In this document: positions 12,793 through 26,250 of the stretch, in pieces
Layout of the letters: every line of letters begins with the position of its first letter
Numbering within the stretch: position 1 is the first letter of the stretch
Origin: Terebella lapidaria
Taxonomy: Eukaryota > Annelida > Polychaeta > Terebellida > Terebellidae
Assembly (NCBI GenBank): GCA_949152475.1
Contig: OX424555.1
Span: 97,187,515-97,251,514, forward strand
Direction: 5' to 3'
DNA: 64,000 nucleotides
Program-made: the position numbers and the translations under genes
Notes under the pieces: generated by a model
The model's database searches: none
The model's input: the letters and a program-made list of their open reading frames with translations, nothing else
Told to the model about the DNA's origin: nothing

Positions 12793-13415
12793 CTCTGATG
12801 TTAATTATATATGTGAATGTATTATGTTGATATCTGAATAATTCGTTACAGTCTATCGCTATTCATCTGTGCTTTCGTCTCTGCCAGTCGTTCGTCATAC
12901 ATATTGTATGTAATGTCGATTAACAAATATTTCCTACGGACCAACAGCGCTAATATTTGATGGATATTTCATGTATAATACGCACCATTGTAAACATTGA
13001 CTTGGTGTGGTTCTCTGTGTGAAATAGACAAGTAGATCTATAGTGGACGAACCGACTGTGTGTACTCAGCAATTGACAAAATAGCCAAGAGGAACTCAGC
13101 GAATTAAGGCGAACAAAGCTGCCATTATCCATCTTTATTTGGACACCGCCCCATGATTGTCGGCTCAGAGTCACAAAACCAGACAGTGATGCCATTGCTC
13201 TGTCAATGGACACTGTCAACATGAAATGACTGCAGAAGTCCCGTGTGTTAGTCCCGTATGTTATTGTCAACATTACACCAGGGTGGATGATGACATCGCG
13301 ATTTTTAAGGTGCTCACACCATACAAGAATATTTATCAGATTATTATAATCAATATCGATTCAATAGTGCCACAGCCTGCAACAGTTCACACCATAAAAA
13401 CACGCATTGACGAGA

Positions 13416-13764
13416 TATGCTGGTGGACGTTAAGTCTGTCCCCGAGGATACCATCAACTCAGTAGCCTTTTGGCTTGTGATTAGGTACTTATGTACTTGT
13501 CATATATCTATTCCATGGGGGTTTGTTTCGGATTTCTAAATTATTTTCATAAGTTGTTGGGCAGTTGTATACTAATTCCATCAGGTGTACAGTAGAAACA
13601 ACTACATTTACCACACTGTCTGCCCCTGATGACGCCAGTATGTCTTTCGGTAAAGTATTTACTCGGGCTTCGTTCCTATTGTAAAAAGGTTTTATTTTAC
13701 GTTTGTTATTGGAATCATCAAAATTTGGCTGTATCGGTGGTAATAGATTGATACTTACATGCAT
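13416..13764 (-). repeat. Family A repeat, nearly full unit
   Basis: It starts in the CTGGTGGACGTTAAGTCTGT block and ends at GATTGATACTTACATGCAT, covering about one full ~350-bp unit in reverse orientation. It is inserted in unit C copy 2. Confidence 0.9.
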
Positions 13765-13773
13765 CTATTGAGA

Positions 13774-13883
13774 AGCTCTGATATGACTTTCTGTCCCCGG
13801 ACTATGAGATTGGATAACGGACCCTGTTTTGTTTGCTCGGAATACTTAATACTGGGTATTGATTCCACGTCTATTTGACGTAC
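13774..13883 (+). repeat. Repeat D, short copy
   Basis: About 105 bp starting TGATATGACTTTCTGTCCCC and including GGATAACGGACCCTGTTTTG. It is nearly identical to 22586-22690 and, reversed, to 53085-53190. High identity compared with surrounding repeats suggests a young or conserved short repeat. Confidence 0.85.
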
Positions 13884-14394
13884 ATTCACCTGCTAGAGCA
13901 AAGTGTTCCAATATGAGAGATCAAGACCGTACTTTGAGTTTCTCCCTGCGAGGCCAATAATTAACTCACTCCACAAGGAGCGTAGATATTTTTCGGACCA
14001 CCTTCGGACATATTGTGTCTCTTCCGTGGTTTCAGCTCAAAGGCATCTGCATCATACAGAACAGTGAATCCCTCATAAATTCCACGTAAAATATAACGAG
14101 GAGTGTTTATGAGTGAAGCTCACGTTACTGTACATGTTGCCCATCTGCAATTCTGAAGAAAACGGAATCATCACTGCATCAGTAAAATTGTGATGTGTTG
14201 ATGTGAGCAAACCGAGTCACAAATTCGTCTGGATGATTCCGAAGGGAAAGTATGACGTAATGACATTATAGTTACATTTTGGTTTTGCATGGTAAATGAC
14301 AATGATGGTGTGTGTACATGTGGGTTCTTACGCATGAGGTACTGAGTAAATACTTCACATTCACATGAATTTTTATGAATCGTTGATTTGTTGA

Positions 14395-15945
14395 CTTGTT
14401 AGGTTACCAGACCTATGGTCCGATAACCTATTGGCATGGCGTTGCGTCCGTCGACCGTCGTCGTCCGTCGTCGTCGTCCACATTTTTATCTTTTTTGTTT
14501 ACGGGCAAATTCTTCTGAAATTTTGCACAAAAATACTTAAAAATAATTCAGGAAGGAGGTATTTTTTAGTTATTTGATTTTCGCATTTTTTTCCAAAATG
14601 GCGGCCGTTTTCGACGAAAAATGCCTGATTTTGGACTTTGGTGGCCATTTTCTCAAAATCTGTTCAGTAACTTTTTTTCTTTTTGATACATAACACTCCT
14701 CATATGTACTCCTATGATGCCTATAAATTTCGTTGCGCTTGAATCGCTCGACCAAACTCGGCCCAAATGGGACTTTCCCATGTTAAATTCTCCTATGCTT
14801 TATAATGGGACACATTATGCCTAATATCTCACTTAATATTGAGATTAGAGACTAGGAATCAATTGTGGACATATAGGAAATGATATATGCTGAATATCCT
14901 CGTGACCTTGAATTTGACCTCTGACCTCAATTCAAGGTCAGAGCTTAAAATGGCTGATATCTCGCTTATTATCGACTCTACAGCTTAGGAATCAATTGTG
15001 GACATATAGGAAATGATATATGCTGAATATTCTGATGACCTTGAATTTGACCTTTGACCGCATTTTCAAGGTCATAGGACAAAATGGCTAATATCTCGCT
15101 TGTTATCGACTTTACAGCTTAGGAATCAGTTATGAACATATAGGAAATGATATATGCAGATTATTGTCATGACCTTGAATTCGACCTTTGACCTCATTTT
15201 CAAGGTCACAGGACAAAATGGCTAATATCTCACTTATTATCGACTCTACAGCTTAGGAATCAATTGTGGACATATAGGAAATGATATATGCTGAATATTC
15301 TGATGACCTTGAATTTGACCTTTGACCGCATTTTCAAGGTCATAGGACAAAATGGCTAATATCTCGCTTGTTATCGACTTTACAGCTTAGGAATCAGTTA
15401 TGAACATATAGGAAATGATATATGCAGATTATTGTCATGACCTTGAATTTGACCTTTGACCTCATTTTGAAGGTCACAGGAGAAAATGTCTAATATCTCA
15501 CTTATTATCGATTTTACAGCTTAGGAATCAATTGTGGACATGTAGGAAATGATATATGCTGAATAATCTCGGACCTTGAATTTGACCTCTGACCTCATTT
15601 TCAAGGTCCAAGGACAAACTGGCTCATATCTTGCTCCTCTATTGACTGTATGGCTTGGGAATCAATTGTGGACATGATATAGAAAATGATATACACTGAA
15701 TATTTTGATGACCTTGAATATGACCTTTGCCTTCATTTTCAAGGCCACAGCACAAAATTGCTAATATCTCACTGATTATTGAATTTACAGCTTAGCAATC
15801 AACTGTGGATATGATATATGCTTAATGTTATATACATGTATGCTGAATATTCTCTTGACCTTGAATTCAACCAGTGACCTGGCTAACATCTAAAATATTA
15901 AACATTGTCCGGTAACCTATCTTCGGCCCTTGGCCTAATTTTTTT
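14395..15945. repeat. Family B-type element carrying a GGTCA-rich satellite
   Basis: The left end reads GGTTACCAGACCTATGGTCC and the right end CCGGTAACCTATC; CGTCCGTCGTCGTCGTCC lies inside the left part, as in other family B copies. The middle (about 14830-15890) is a tandem array described separately. No coding frame. Confidence 0.75.
14830..15890 (+). repeat. Tandem array, ~134-bp monomer in ~268-bp higher-order repeat
   Basis: Each monomer has GACATATAGGAAATGATATA, a block TGACCTTTGACC followed ~10 bp later by AAGGTCA, then GGCTAATATCTC and ACAGCTTAGGAATCA. Two monomer types alternate: one with GCTGAATATTCTGATGACC, the other with GCAGATTATTGTCATGACC. The latter recurs at 15156 and 15424, a 268-bp period. 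The outer monomers are more diverged, as expected for unequal exchange acting at the centre. Confidence 0.85.
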
Positions 15946-17539
15946 TTATCTCATCCCGTCTTATGACGTAGATATCCTCGAAAGATCACGATTGATCACG
16001 ACTCATACAGAGATTAACGTCTGCAATGTAATTGGCCATACGTAGTGCCTAGACATTATGACAGGGTGTGTATCGCTCTGTGTACAAGAATTCCCAGTGT
16101 GATCCCAGTGTAATGTTGTCTATGGATCAACGACAAAGAGACCCATTCACTCTAATGTGTTAATTATGGATTGGCTTCATGATTGTTTGATCTATCAAGC
16201 TAACAGAATCATTACCACACACATATCGATATCGACCACGGATACACTCCCACAGACCCAAAACCTTGGCGATTTCTCTGGCCCTCTACAAACGGCATTC
16301 TTTGGGTAAAATTTAATGTGTGCTGTTGCAGAACGCATCGTCAGAAGAAGGAACTCTTTTTGGTGATCAGTCAGAAAGAAACTGATAATTGTGTTAGCAA
16401 AAGGGCTAGTGTATTCGTAGGAATTTCTCGTTGGCTTTCCAGGGGTTGAATATAGGGGTTGCAATTGCCGACCAAACAGTGTATCACCAAATGCTTGGGC
16501 AGTTTATTATCTATATTTGTACTTTTTGTAATGGTGGAGCAAGTTTTGTATTATGCATCTCCTGGGTATAACATGCATGCAACTTGACCTTCTGCTTCTG
16601 ATCAAACTTGTCATTTTTAAATACCTCCATCCAATATTCCCAGCTTCTCCGAAATTCTTGTGGAATACTGCATCAACTGAAATGCCACAAATGAAACAAA
16701 ATTTGCATACCAATAATCTGAGGTATTTCTGCTGATTGACGCTTGTGCTCACGTTCGAACATATTGTGTACGCATTTATGAGCTCTTATTGTATAGGCAT
16801 TTATTCCATCGAGCTACTCTTCGTCCTACCTGCTATGCCACAATATGTATTCTTTTATTCTCTGGATGCACAATGAAGACAAGTCCTCAATCATTTCACC
16901 CATAATACTAATGAAGGGAACAAAACCTTCCTGTTCTATTTTTTTTGCAAAATAATGTAGAAACATTGGTCGAAAGAATATTATTAATGATCAAATCCCC
17001 ACAGTTCGTTATACAATCCACCTAATTAAACAGATAACGTAAACTAATCCGTTCATTAGTTGTTTCATCACCTCAAACCAGAGGGGGGAAGTTTCTTCGC
17101 AACTACACTGTATTATACTAGAACTTAATTTATCAACCTATTACCGACTATTGCAGAGGACATATCCGTATACTTTTCACATATGGCACTTAAATCTGAA
17201 GGTATTGTCCTTTGGTCATGCAATGGATAGTAATTTATTGGCCAAGAGAAGGCCGTTTCCAAGGAAACACAACCAGTCCTGTTGACTGGCAAATTGGCTA
17301 TAAATTATTCAAAAGTGCCGCATTCACGTACTCAGCCCTGAGAACAACTAATCTTCTTTCTCCCGGACTAGTGATACTCGTCTTTAAAGAACTAATGTGC
17401 GTCTATCAGCCAGTTGTATGGTAAACTGTGTGAGTTCCTTATGTCATTCTCAAAGAATTACATCAAAGTAGAAGACAACGTCACGATTGTATAGGTGGTT
17501 TACACCGTTGAAGTATAGTGGTCGGATTACTCTCCACCG

Positions 17540-18110
17540 AATATCTATTCAGTGGTGTCAGATCGTAGAACAGTCCACACAAGTAAACTTGTTTCACACA
17601 GAGCAAATGTATCACAAATATTGAAGTACTGACTGGCGACCATCTTCGAATATCGATAAAATATTGACACCGTTTGGATCCCCTAACAATAGTACCACGA
17701 AATCCATGACCAGAACCAATCGCAATTGTTAAGAAGTTGTAGTGAATAATGAATGTTCAAGTGAATTTGAAACCCGTGATTTGTGGTCAGCACGGATACT
17801 TCTATCAAATTTTTATCGAAACTGGATTCATGTTTTGACACCATTTGACAACTGCCATTAAAACTAGAATTAGATGGCCTAGAACAGATAAATGTGCTTC
17901 CATCACAGACACTGAAGAGTTGGCCAGTTTGGATGTTCTAGTGAAATTGAAGCCTGCCACTGAAGGATGATGGACACATCTAACTATGGTCCGAAAATGT
18001 TGCATGTAGCATAATTTTAAAAATCATGATGTTTGGGAGACTGAGCCTCCTGACTAAAAGGAGACCCCTGACCAACTGAAAATCTTTTGAATCCAAAATC
18101 GCGAATTTAA
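17540..18110. other. No recognisable gene
   Basis: There is weak internal similarity between 17755-17830 and 17930-17975 (an AGTGAATTTGAA-like block) and between 17645-17680 and 17805-17850. Nothing codes convincingly. Confidence 0.3.
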
Positions 18111-18119
18111 AGTATAATA

Positions 18120-21100
18120 ATAACAATTTGCTGATGTTTATTTCCACACAATTGAGACTACTTTAATGTAATAATCATAATAATAATCATTCTTGATTGA
18201 ATATTGCTTGGACATTTCAGACAAGAAGATTCGACATTGATCCAACATATCTTGACATTCATGGATAAATCACAGAATTTGGGACTGGGACAATTTTAGC
18301 GAGGAAAATGCTTTTAGGCACCATTTAATAACAGCACACTGTAGATAACAACTATTTGTGTAGACTGTTCTCATGTAGCACTAAACATAACATACAATTT
18401 AAAAAAACCGTCAGAGAAGCGTCTATGGTGACTAAAACTTGCATAAATGATGGATTCAGTCAATGACAGTATACGTTGTTTCAATTGGGTATTCGATCTT
18501 GGCCATTAACCCACTTCCCTCACGTGTGGATTGTGTGACATGCTCACGTGGGGTTAATAAATCACGTGAATGATTTGATTCTGGCGTTAGTTTCATATGT
18601 TATTTTAAAGTCCCAACGTGCTTTCTGTCAACTACGATTCTGGGAGGACATTTTGGAAAGAAAACTCCAGCTCTAGATACAAATGTCAGATTACCACAAA
18701 ATCATAAATCCTCGTATGTGGGTCTGTTTACTTCTTAATATACCCCTTCATGTTATTCCTCTGATCCACTCAGACATAAAGCTTCTTTCCATATGATCAT
18801 TATGCAAAGTGCATTCCCATTAGGAAAAGATACTTTGTGGTCAGGAAACATTGCCTGAAGAAGACTGAATGTGTCTGTTCTATATATATTGTCTCCTGCT
18901 TCACATATTGCAATTTTGTCTGGTTCTCGACATACATGTAATGACACAAATATTTTAGTTCCAAAACTTTTGCATTTAAAATAAAAATCCCGAATGTTCC
19001 TTTGTATATTTTTACTCAATACAAAGAGGATTGAAGACAAAGCAATTAAACAAATAGTATAAAATCTAATCCGGTCATCTGTTCAATCACTTCCCAATCC
19101 AATAAGATGTTGATATAATTTTGCACCATTGATTTTTCAAGTGTCTCGACAGAAAAATATTTTCTTCTGTTTGAATGCAAGGAGCCATATCATATGAATA
19201 CATGCGTGGTGGTTGAAATCGACCAGAGGAAAGAGGATCAACATCATTAAACCAGACATGCAAAATATCATAAATACAACATACCAAAAAGTGAAAAACC
19301 TTTTATCTGTGATTATATGTATGTTGGTATCCTAATAATTTGCTGTAATTTATTGCTGTTCCTCTGCGCTATCGTCTGTGGCAGTTACTCATACGAAGTG
19401 TATGGTATGCCATGAACAATTATTCTCACCAGATACCACCATCGCTAATATGTGATAAATATAGCATGTAGAATACACATCACTATGAACACTGACTTGA
19501 TATGATGCTCTCTGTGTAATATTCAAGTAGATTCAGTGGAGGAGTGCAGTTTTGTAGTCCGCAGTTCACCCCCACAAGGACTAAGACGAACAAAGCTGGT
19601 ATTATCCATGTTTATTCGGAGAGTTTTCCATTGCTGTCGGATCAGAGTCACTAAAACGGACACTGATTCCAACGTTTGCTCTATCCTGCTGAAGAGAAAG
19701 GTTTTGATATGTGGAGATTAAGGCCATACATTGAGATTCCCTTTGCAAGACCAAAAATTAATTCTTCACAAGGAATGGAACCATATTTCAAACCACCACG
19801 ATGGCCATTTGCGTCCTTTATGGCTTCAATCCAATGACCTCTGCATCATAAAGCACAGTCCCTCGAGTCCCTCGTGGCACCTGAAATGTAGGGGAATAGG
19901 CACCCAATTATGTGTCTAAATTTATATTTCTCCATGTACACAACAGATATTGTTTGGTTCAGGAATCGACAAGATACAAAACTGTATTCCATATGAGGAA
20001 ACTAACTCATTATGAAGTCCAATTCCAATTAGGGACTCGAAATACATCATTTACAGGTAATACTGACGAGAGTGAATCTGTCTGGTATACTTTTACTAGT
20101 ATAACTCTATGAACTATGAATAATATAACTCTACCATAACTTGTGGTTGTAAATATAATCATGGGGAAATATCGCTTCCAATATCTTCAAGTCTGAAATA
20201 TAACATCCACAACAGTATTAATCATTTTACCCAATGAAGTTTGCTTTCAAGATGTCAATACCCACGCACAACACGTAGGTATGTGTTTATTGACAACTGT
20301 TGTTGGATATATCAATAAAGAAGTCACAACATACATTCAATGTTTCTTACACCCTGATTTTCAATTGGAATGGGATGATCTTAAAGAATTACCGGCATAT
20401 TTTTTATGGTAGAATCACTGTCATAGCAACAGTTTAAATTTTATACTATCAAATACATTCCAACTGTTCTACAGTCATAATACAGTTTAGGTTGTACGAC
20501 CATACATATGTATACATTTAATTTCGTACACATGTATATGCTGGATGTGCAGTTATATTAATTAAGTTTACAAATAGAACGTTTCTTCTGACGGAACGTT
20601 TAGACTTTCATTTATATTTTCGAGATCAGCAGGATATTTGAAATACATTTAAAAAGAATATGAAAATATGAGAATGAGAGTTCTATTAGTGAACAAAGTC
20701 TAAAAAACAAGTCATATGAAATCACATGAGGTGGTATGTTACATGGAAATAAAAAAAGTCATCCTCTTGAATGTCAAGGAACCTTTCCACTCGGATCCAC
20801 GGTTAGGGTTCAGCTATATATGCATGTGACGAAAATCCCAATGGACGACATGAGTGTATGCATCCTTTGTGTGCTCGTAGACTTACATCAGAGTAGGTGA
20901 TGACGCCGTGGAAACATAGATGTTTCAATCTATGCAATCTAACGGATAGGTCACATTATTTTCCATCCAAACCAAATATCAATTCTAGATATTAGGGCAA
21001 TCAACGGGTCATACAACTGAAAATGATTTCACACTTTGCAAATGTGATGAAATACAAGAATAAACTTTGAGGTACATACACGTGCTTAACAGAACATTCC

Positions 21101-24100
21101 AGTATGTGGAAATCAAAAGCATGCTTTGTGATTCCTGCCGCGTAGCCAATAATTAACTCTTCACAAGGAATGTACCATGTTTCCAACCACGCTGCGTCTC
21201 TTTTATGGCTTCAGTCCAATGGCTACAACGTCATAAAGCACAGCCCACAGTCCCGCGTGACACGCGAGATATGAAAAAGCGGGGATGTTTATATGGAGGG
21301 CGGTACAATCACATAGTTAAATGGAAATGCCTCTTGACTCAGTTTATGGCGGCACACACGGTACTTTATTCGTGTGCTTTTCTTTTCGCACAGCAATTCT
21401 GAAGAAAATGGAATTATCACTGCATCAGTTACGTGATGGAATTCGTGTTCATCCAATTTTGATTGCATCTATGTGAGAGCAAAACTAGTCATAGCTCCAG
21501 CATGTACAGATAGTAAACTAAGCAGAGTACACGTCTTCACATGCAAATATGTTTCATTATAGTTAGTACTTCGTTGTGCGTGGCATATGACCACGAAGCA
21601 ATCTGTGCACACAATACGTTTCACAGAGATATACAGAGATTCATGGAGATAACGAAAACTAAGCCATGTTTCAGTTGTTCCATCTCCACAAACTATAAGG
21701 AGATAGTGCAACTACCCTGTTTGCTACTCGGAATGTATTTTTCAACCTGTTAGCAGCTATTGTCAAAGGCGTATTTCTGTAATATTTTGTATGTATGCAA
21801 CGGATAGTGATTTGTCGGTGATTTGTGGATAGTATTTTTAAAGAAACACACTAGCAAATTGGCTATGCATTATTCAAAAGTGCTGCACTTCCCAGCTTAC
21901 GTACTCAGCCCTAAGAATAACAAATGGTGTTTTTCGCTGACCGTATACACATGACATGTGCCCTGTGTTTTGAAAATAAATCTACATCTAGTTATGTGTA
22001 GGACATAAATGTACACAGATTGTTAATTATCCAATGGGTTTTATAATTTTACTAAGGTGTCACAACCTGATATTTATAGAACCATAGATATGTTTGAAAC
22101 ATAAGCACATACTACAGTGCAGAAATGACGGTGCCGAGATGCGTGATGTGAAGAAAGTTTTGGTGTGAAATTGCCAAAATTTTGTCCGAAATATATCGAC
22201 TGTGTTTGGATCACATGTGTTCCATGATTTCCCCATTGCGATATCGCTACCAAAATTTTAAAATTGCAAATATGAGGACTTTGTCTATCGAAGTGCCCAG
22301 CTAGTCTCTAAACTGCTACGACAAGGATATGTTTTACCAAGACTTATCGCTGCGTTTAAGAAATTCTATGGACGTCATCATGATCTGGTTGATAAATACA
22401 GCAAATCCATGTCTGCCATGCAACTAGATCTGTTTTCATGTTAATTTTGGGGAATTCATGACGGGTGCCACTAGTGGGGCAGGAAATGCTCACTCTTTCC
22501 GGAACACCTGATTTCACCTCCTGATGGCCATTTACGGGGGTTCATGAGTTTCCCTGTCATTTTTGTTTTCTCTCACTTCGTATGCCTGATATGACTTTCT
22601 GTCCCCGGACTATGAGATTGGATAACGGACCCTGTTTTGTTTGCTCGGAATACTTGATACTGGGTATTGATTCCACGTCTATTACATACATGTATTTGAC
22701 GGGATATGTAGTTTATAAACCTTTACACATGTAGTTTATAAACCTTTATAAACCTTATTATAATGTACTTGCGAATGAAGTGACAGTTTTGAATTATGTC
22801 TTTGATATCAACAGGATAGATGGGACACATGTGACCACCAACAGTTCGAAATCACATGATTTTTATACATTTCAAAACGCAATGAAAAGAATGGGGTAGC
22901 TTTCATATACACGCACCCTTTTCTAATATAAGAAGTGGCACCATATTTCCGCATATGTCCGATCATCATTGGGGCGAGTTGCGTCTGGTTCATCATGGCT
23001 TCAGTCCATGACGATTTTCCAACCGATAGGGATCTATTCGATAAGAAGCTACTTCGATGGTTGTTTTTCCTCACATTATCCTCGTTTTTTATCCAACATA
23101 TTCTGCTCCATCGCACGACTTAGAGAATTAAAAGAACAACGAAGAACAAACGAAGCTATTCTGTTTGAGCTCCCAGATAATATAATTTGCTCCGGTATAC
23201 CAAAATTGGTGACCAAAATTTTTACCTCGAACGGCTTCTGCGGAATTGCACTCGCAGCTTACATGACTGAGTCTATATGTAGACTACTACAGCTATATAT
23301 TCTGATTTATTGGGCAGATTACCGATCTATAATATTGATAATTCATTATCCTCAACAAGATCCACACACGTCACCATGATTCGATTTTTGATAATCGGAC
23401 ACAGAGTTTTTTTGGGTTTTTTTTAGTTTTTCACTTGAAATTTGGAAGATCAGACTGGGCATGCGACGAGATGTATATATCTCTATGTACATCAATTAAT
23501 CCATATCGAGCTCAGTCTGATGTTTATTGATCAATAACAATAGAACCATTTACCCTATCGTTTCAAATCTATTGTGGCTTCCTTATTCAATTGTTTGATC
23601 CGTGTAGCTGACAAAATCATCACCACGCACACAAACACATCGATAGCGACCACATATACTTTCCCACAGAGTCCACGCCATCCACAAACGAAGCTATTCT
23701 GTTTGAGCTCCCAGATAATATAATGTGCTCCGGTATAGTTATCTGTTGCAGAACTCATCTTTTGAAGAAAGGAATCCTCTCCTTAGGGATCAGACGGAAA
23801 CAAATTGACTCCCATCAACAAAACGGCTCGTGTATTCGTAGGCATTTAACTTACTGGGTGTGCGGTTTTGTTTGAAGGTAAATTGTTGATTTTGAACGAA
23901 GAGAAATCGTTCAGCAAACTGTACTACTGGAGAGATTTACATCCAATGAACACTGAGATAAGATTTCATTGCCGTTGAATTATGTCTGAACGTGATGTGA
24001 ACTATAATATCTTGTGCTAGAAGTCACAATAATGTCTCCTTGATTTTGTTTTGATATAATGAACAAAAGTTGCTTACTTTCCTGGGTGCATTAGATTGTG

Positions 24101-24380
24101 ACATGCATATAACGTGACACTTAATCATTGCAAAACATGCAACTTGGTCTCCTGTTTCTGATTAAATTTGTCAGTTGCAGAAATCTGTATCCATTACCCC
24201 CAGTTCCAAAGGAAATTCCCAATGAACTACCGCTTTGAATAAAATGCCACAAATAAAACCGAGTACTGATAATTTGAGGTCTTCCTCGTTGATGCTTGTG
24301 CTCACGCTCAAACATTTTGTGTAACAATTTATATGGGCATGCCTTTGGTAAGACCACAACACTTATCGATTTGGGTTGTC
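18120..24380. repeat. Unit C, copy 3
   Basis: Landmarks: GATGTTTATTTCCACACAAT (18133), AAGCGTCTATGGTGACTAAA (about 18418), the 18760-19000 block, GACGAACAAAGCTGGTATTA (about 19585), 21140-21440 (AAGGAATGTACCATGTTTCC onward), 21720-21935 and 23510-24340. It contains an internal duplication of about 49 bp (23152-23198 and 23690-23738, both with CTGTTTGAGCTCCCAGATAA) and the repeat D copy at 22522-22690. Confidence 0.65.
22522..22690 (+). repeat. Repeat D, longest copy on + strand
   Basis: It runs from GGCCATTTACGGGGGTTCAT through TATGCCTGATATGACTTTCT to TGATTCCACGTCTATT. The complete segment is matched in reverse at 53072-53232. Confidence 0.85.
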
Positions 24381-24389
24381 ATAGCAACC

Positions 24390-25325
24390 AAATGGCCGAT
24401 TGGTGACAAATTATTTTGTGACAAAATCAACAGCTTCAACACACATGGCTTATAGACTCTCCAGGGGTGGTAATTTCAGCGGAATCAATGCAATATTGAA
24501 CAGGCATGTTGATCAATGATTATGCACGAAACCTATTGCTTTTCGGAAAGACTGAATAAATATCAAGGTATTTTTGAGACAATATGAAATATCCAATTTG
24601 AGATCTGTGATCATTCCATTTGGTTGTAAACCTGGAAAAAAATCTCACTGAATATGTGTACAAGTATACAGCTGATATTTTGTTGTGAAAAATAGTAATA
24701 GTTAAGTCCACAATAAAAATAGTTACTATGCGAAATTATTGGACTAAACAAGGCAATGCCTTTGTCTGGTACATATTTCATACCTGTAATGTTGATATCA
24801 ACTAATTAATATTGCTATAACTAATTAATATTGTAATAACTTATTACAACAATGAAAGCATATTCTTTATCAGCAAAAGTAGATATTGGTATCATCATAA
24901 TGTTGAACAAGGTGTCATATTCCAATCGTGTTCATGTTCATGGATATTCTAGTTGTAAAGAGTATTTTTGGTGCATGAAATACAAATAGTCAAAGTCAAG
25001 TTCAGCACAAAACCTCATATGATGTTTGGCTATAAATTCGGTTAAGATGATCAGACCAATTTGAAATTTTGTTTGTTTCCATTTGACATAACACCATATT
25101 TTCTCACCAAATTTCAGATTTCTATCATGAAAATGTGAAAGTTGGCAATCTGTGATATGAAGTTCAGTACTGGACATCTGTTCGAGAATTCAAAGACAAA
25201 GAAAATGTTTGGAAGTTCAATGTTTTTCATTCATTGAGGTCCTAAACATAGGGCGAAGGATCCTGTAGCTCATCTGGTCCTGGTCCTGTAGACGACCAGA
25301 ATATTTCACCAATATTTCCTATATC
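24390..25325. other. No recognisable feature
   Basis: AT-rich with short chance frames. A small duplicated ACTAATTAATATTG motif sits at 24800-24830. Confidence 0.35.
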
Positions 25326-25332
25326 ATGTACT

Positions 25333-25509
25333 TATGTACGGAAGACCCTTAGTGCCAGGTGTGGAAATATATTTAAGTGGCGGCTGCCACATAATTATGT
25401 AGCAGCCGCCATTTATTATGTGGCGGCCGCCATTCAATTAAGTGGCGGCCGCCAGATAAATATATTTTCACACCTTGCAGTATCTGGCCTCAACGGGCTT
25501 CCGTACATA
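25333..25509. mobile_element. Palindromic MITE with four GGCGGC palindromes
   Basis: The terminal arms TATGTACGGAAG (25333) and CTTCCGTACATA (25498-25509) are inverted. Symmetry continues inward through GGTGTGGAAATATATTTA and TAAATATATTTTCACACC. The centre (25380-25460) holds four copies of a GTGGCGGC(T/C)GCCA palindrome separated by AT-rich spacers. TA on both sides of CGGAAG..CTTCCG would fit a TA-targeting element such as Tc1/mariner or ISL2EU, but this is inference. Confidence 0.8.
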
Positions 25510-25514
25510 TGATA

Positions 25515-26250
25515 TTGATGCAATACCAACAGACAAATACCCATATTTGAGATGAAATTAACCTTGATTTTCTTCTAATGATATATTGGGTCAAATTCAG
25601 GGTCACCAAGATATGTACCATAATGTTTCCTCATATCCATGCTAATATATTTTCTGATAGACAAACCGATGAGCTACTGCCAAGATTTATTTGCTGTATG
25701 TTCATTCTTGGAAATTAGGACGATTTCGAGAAGGTCTACGGCAAAATTCGATCTTGACCCTTACTTCCACAATTAGTACAAAGCCCCAGCGGGAAAGGTC
25801 ATCCTACATTGAGATTAGCCCGGTATATGGTGTATCTGAACTGTTAAGGACATTGTGTATTCATCAAATGTCTAGGTATGGTATGCCTATTATGAGAGCT
25901 GGACACTTTATTCACACCTGGTTTTGCTATGTTCCAGGAAACGCTATTGTTTGACTTCGTGTAATATTTTATAAATATCAACCCTGTGAACGACCGCTCA
26001 ATCGTTCCATGTGCATCGGGTTCATTTCGGCAATAGCCCATAATATATCCGGCATTATTGTCAATATATTAACACAGCCAAGCATATTTTTATAATGGTT
26101 GCATGCCCACACTATGAATATATCCACACAAAAAAACACACCATAGCAAATGCACATTGCAGGTTGTGATTAGTTATTCATTTTGCAGTACAGTATTATA
26201 TGCAGTTGTTGCCAAAAAATCAATGAGCCCACGTATATAGGCACATGAAC
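25515..26250. other. No recognisable feature
   Basis: The only sizeable frame (25691-25954) has no exon-like borders or motif that I recognise. Confidence 0.3.

Larger units (their letters stand above)
10320..17530. repeat. Unit C, copy 2 (heavily interrupted)
   Basis: Landmarks in order: AAAGCGTCTGTGACTGAAAC (about 10395), GATGGTTTAATGGGATATTC (about 10445), the TCCACAATTTCCCTAGG block (about 11035), GAATTAAGGCGAACAAAG (about 13102), 13975-14330, and 16100-16800. It is broken by family A at 11160-11455 and 13416-13764, a CAGGGGCGG element at 11526-12792, and family B at 14395-15945. Segments 16555-16790 and 17130-17360 have clear counterparts at 24110-24340 and 21720-21935 of copy 3, although their order differs between the copies. 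Confidence 0.65.

Noticed and set aside
14830..15890. CRISPR-like array
   Set aside because: Repeats are ~134-bp contiguous monomers with no unique spacers; it is a eukaryotic satellite inside a mobile family.
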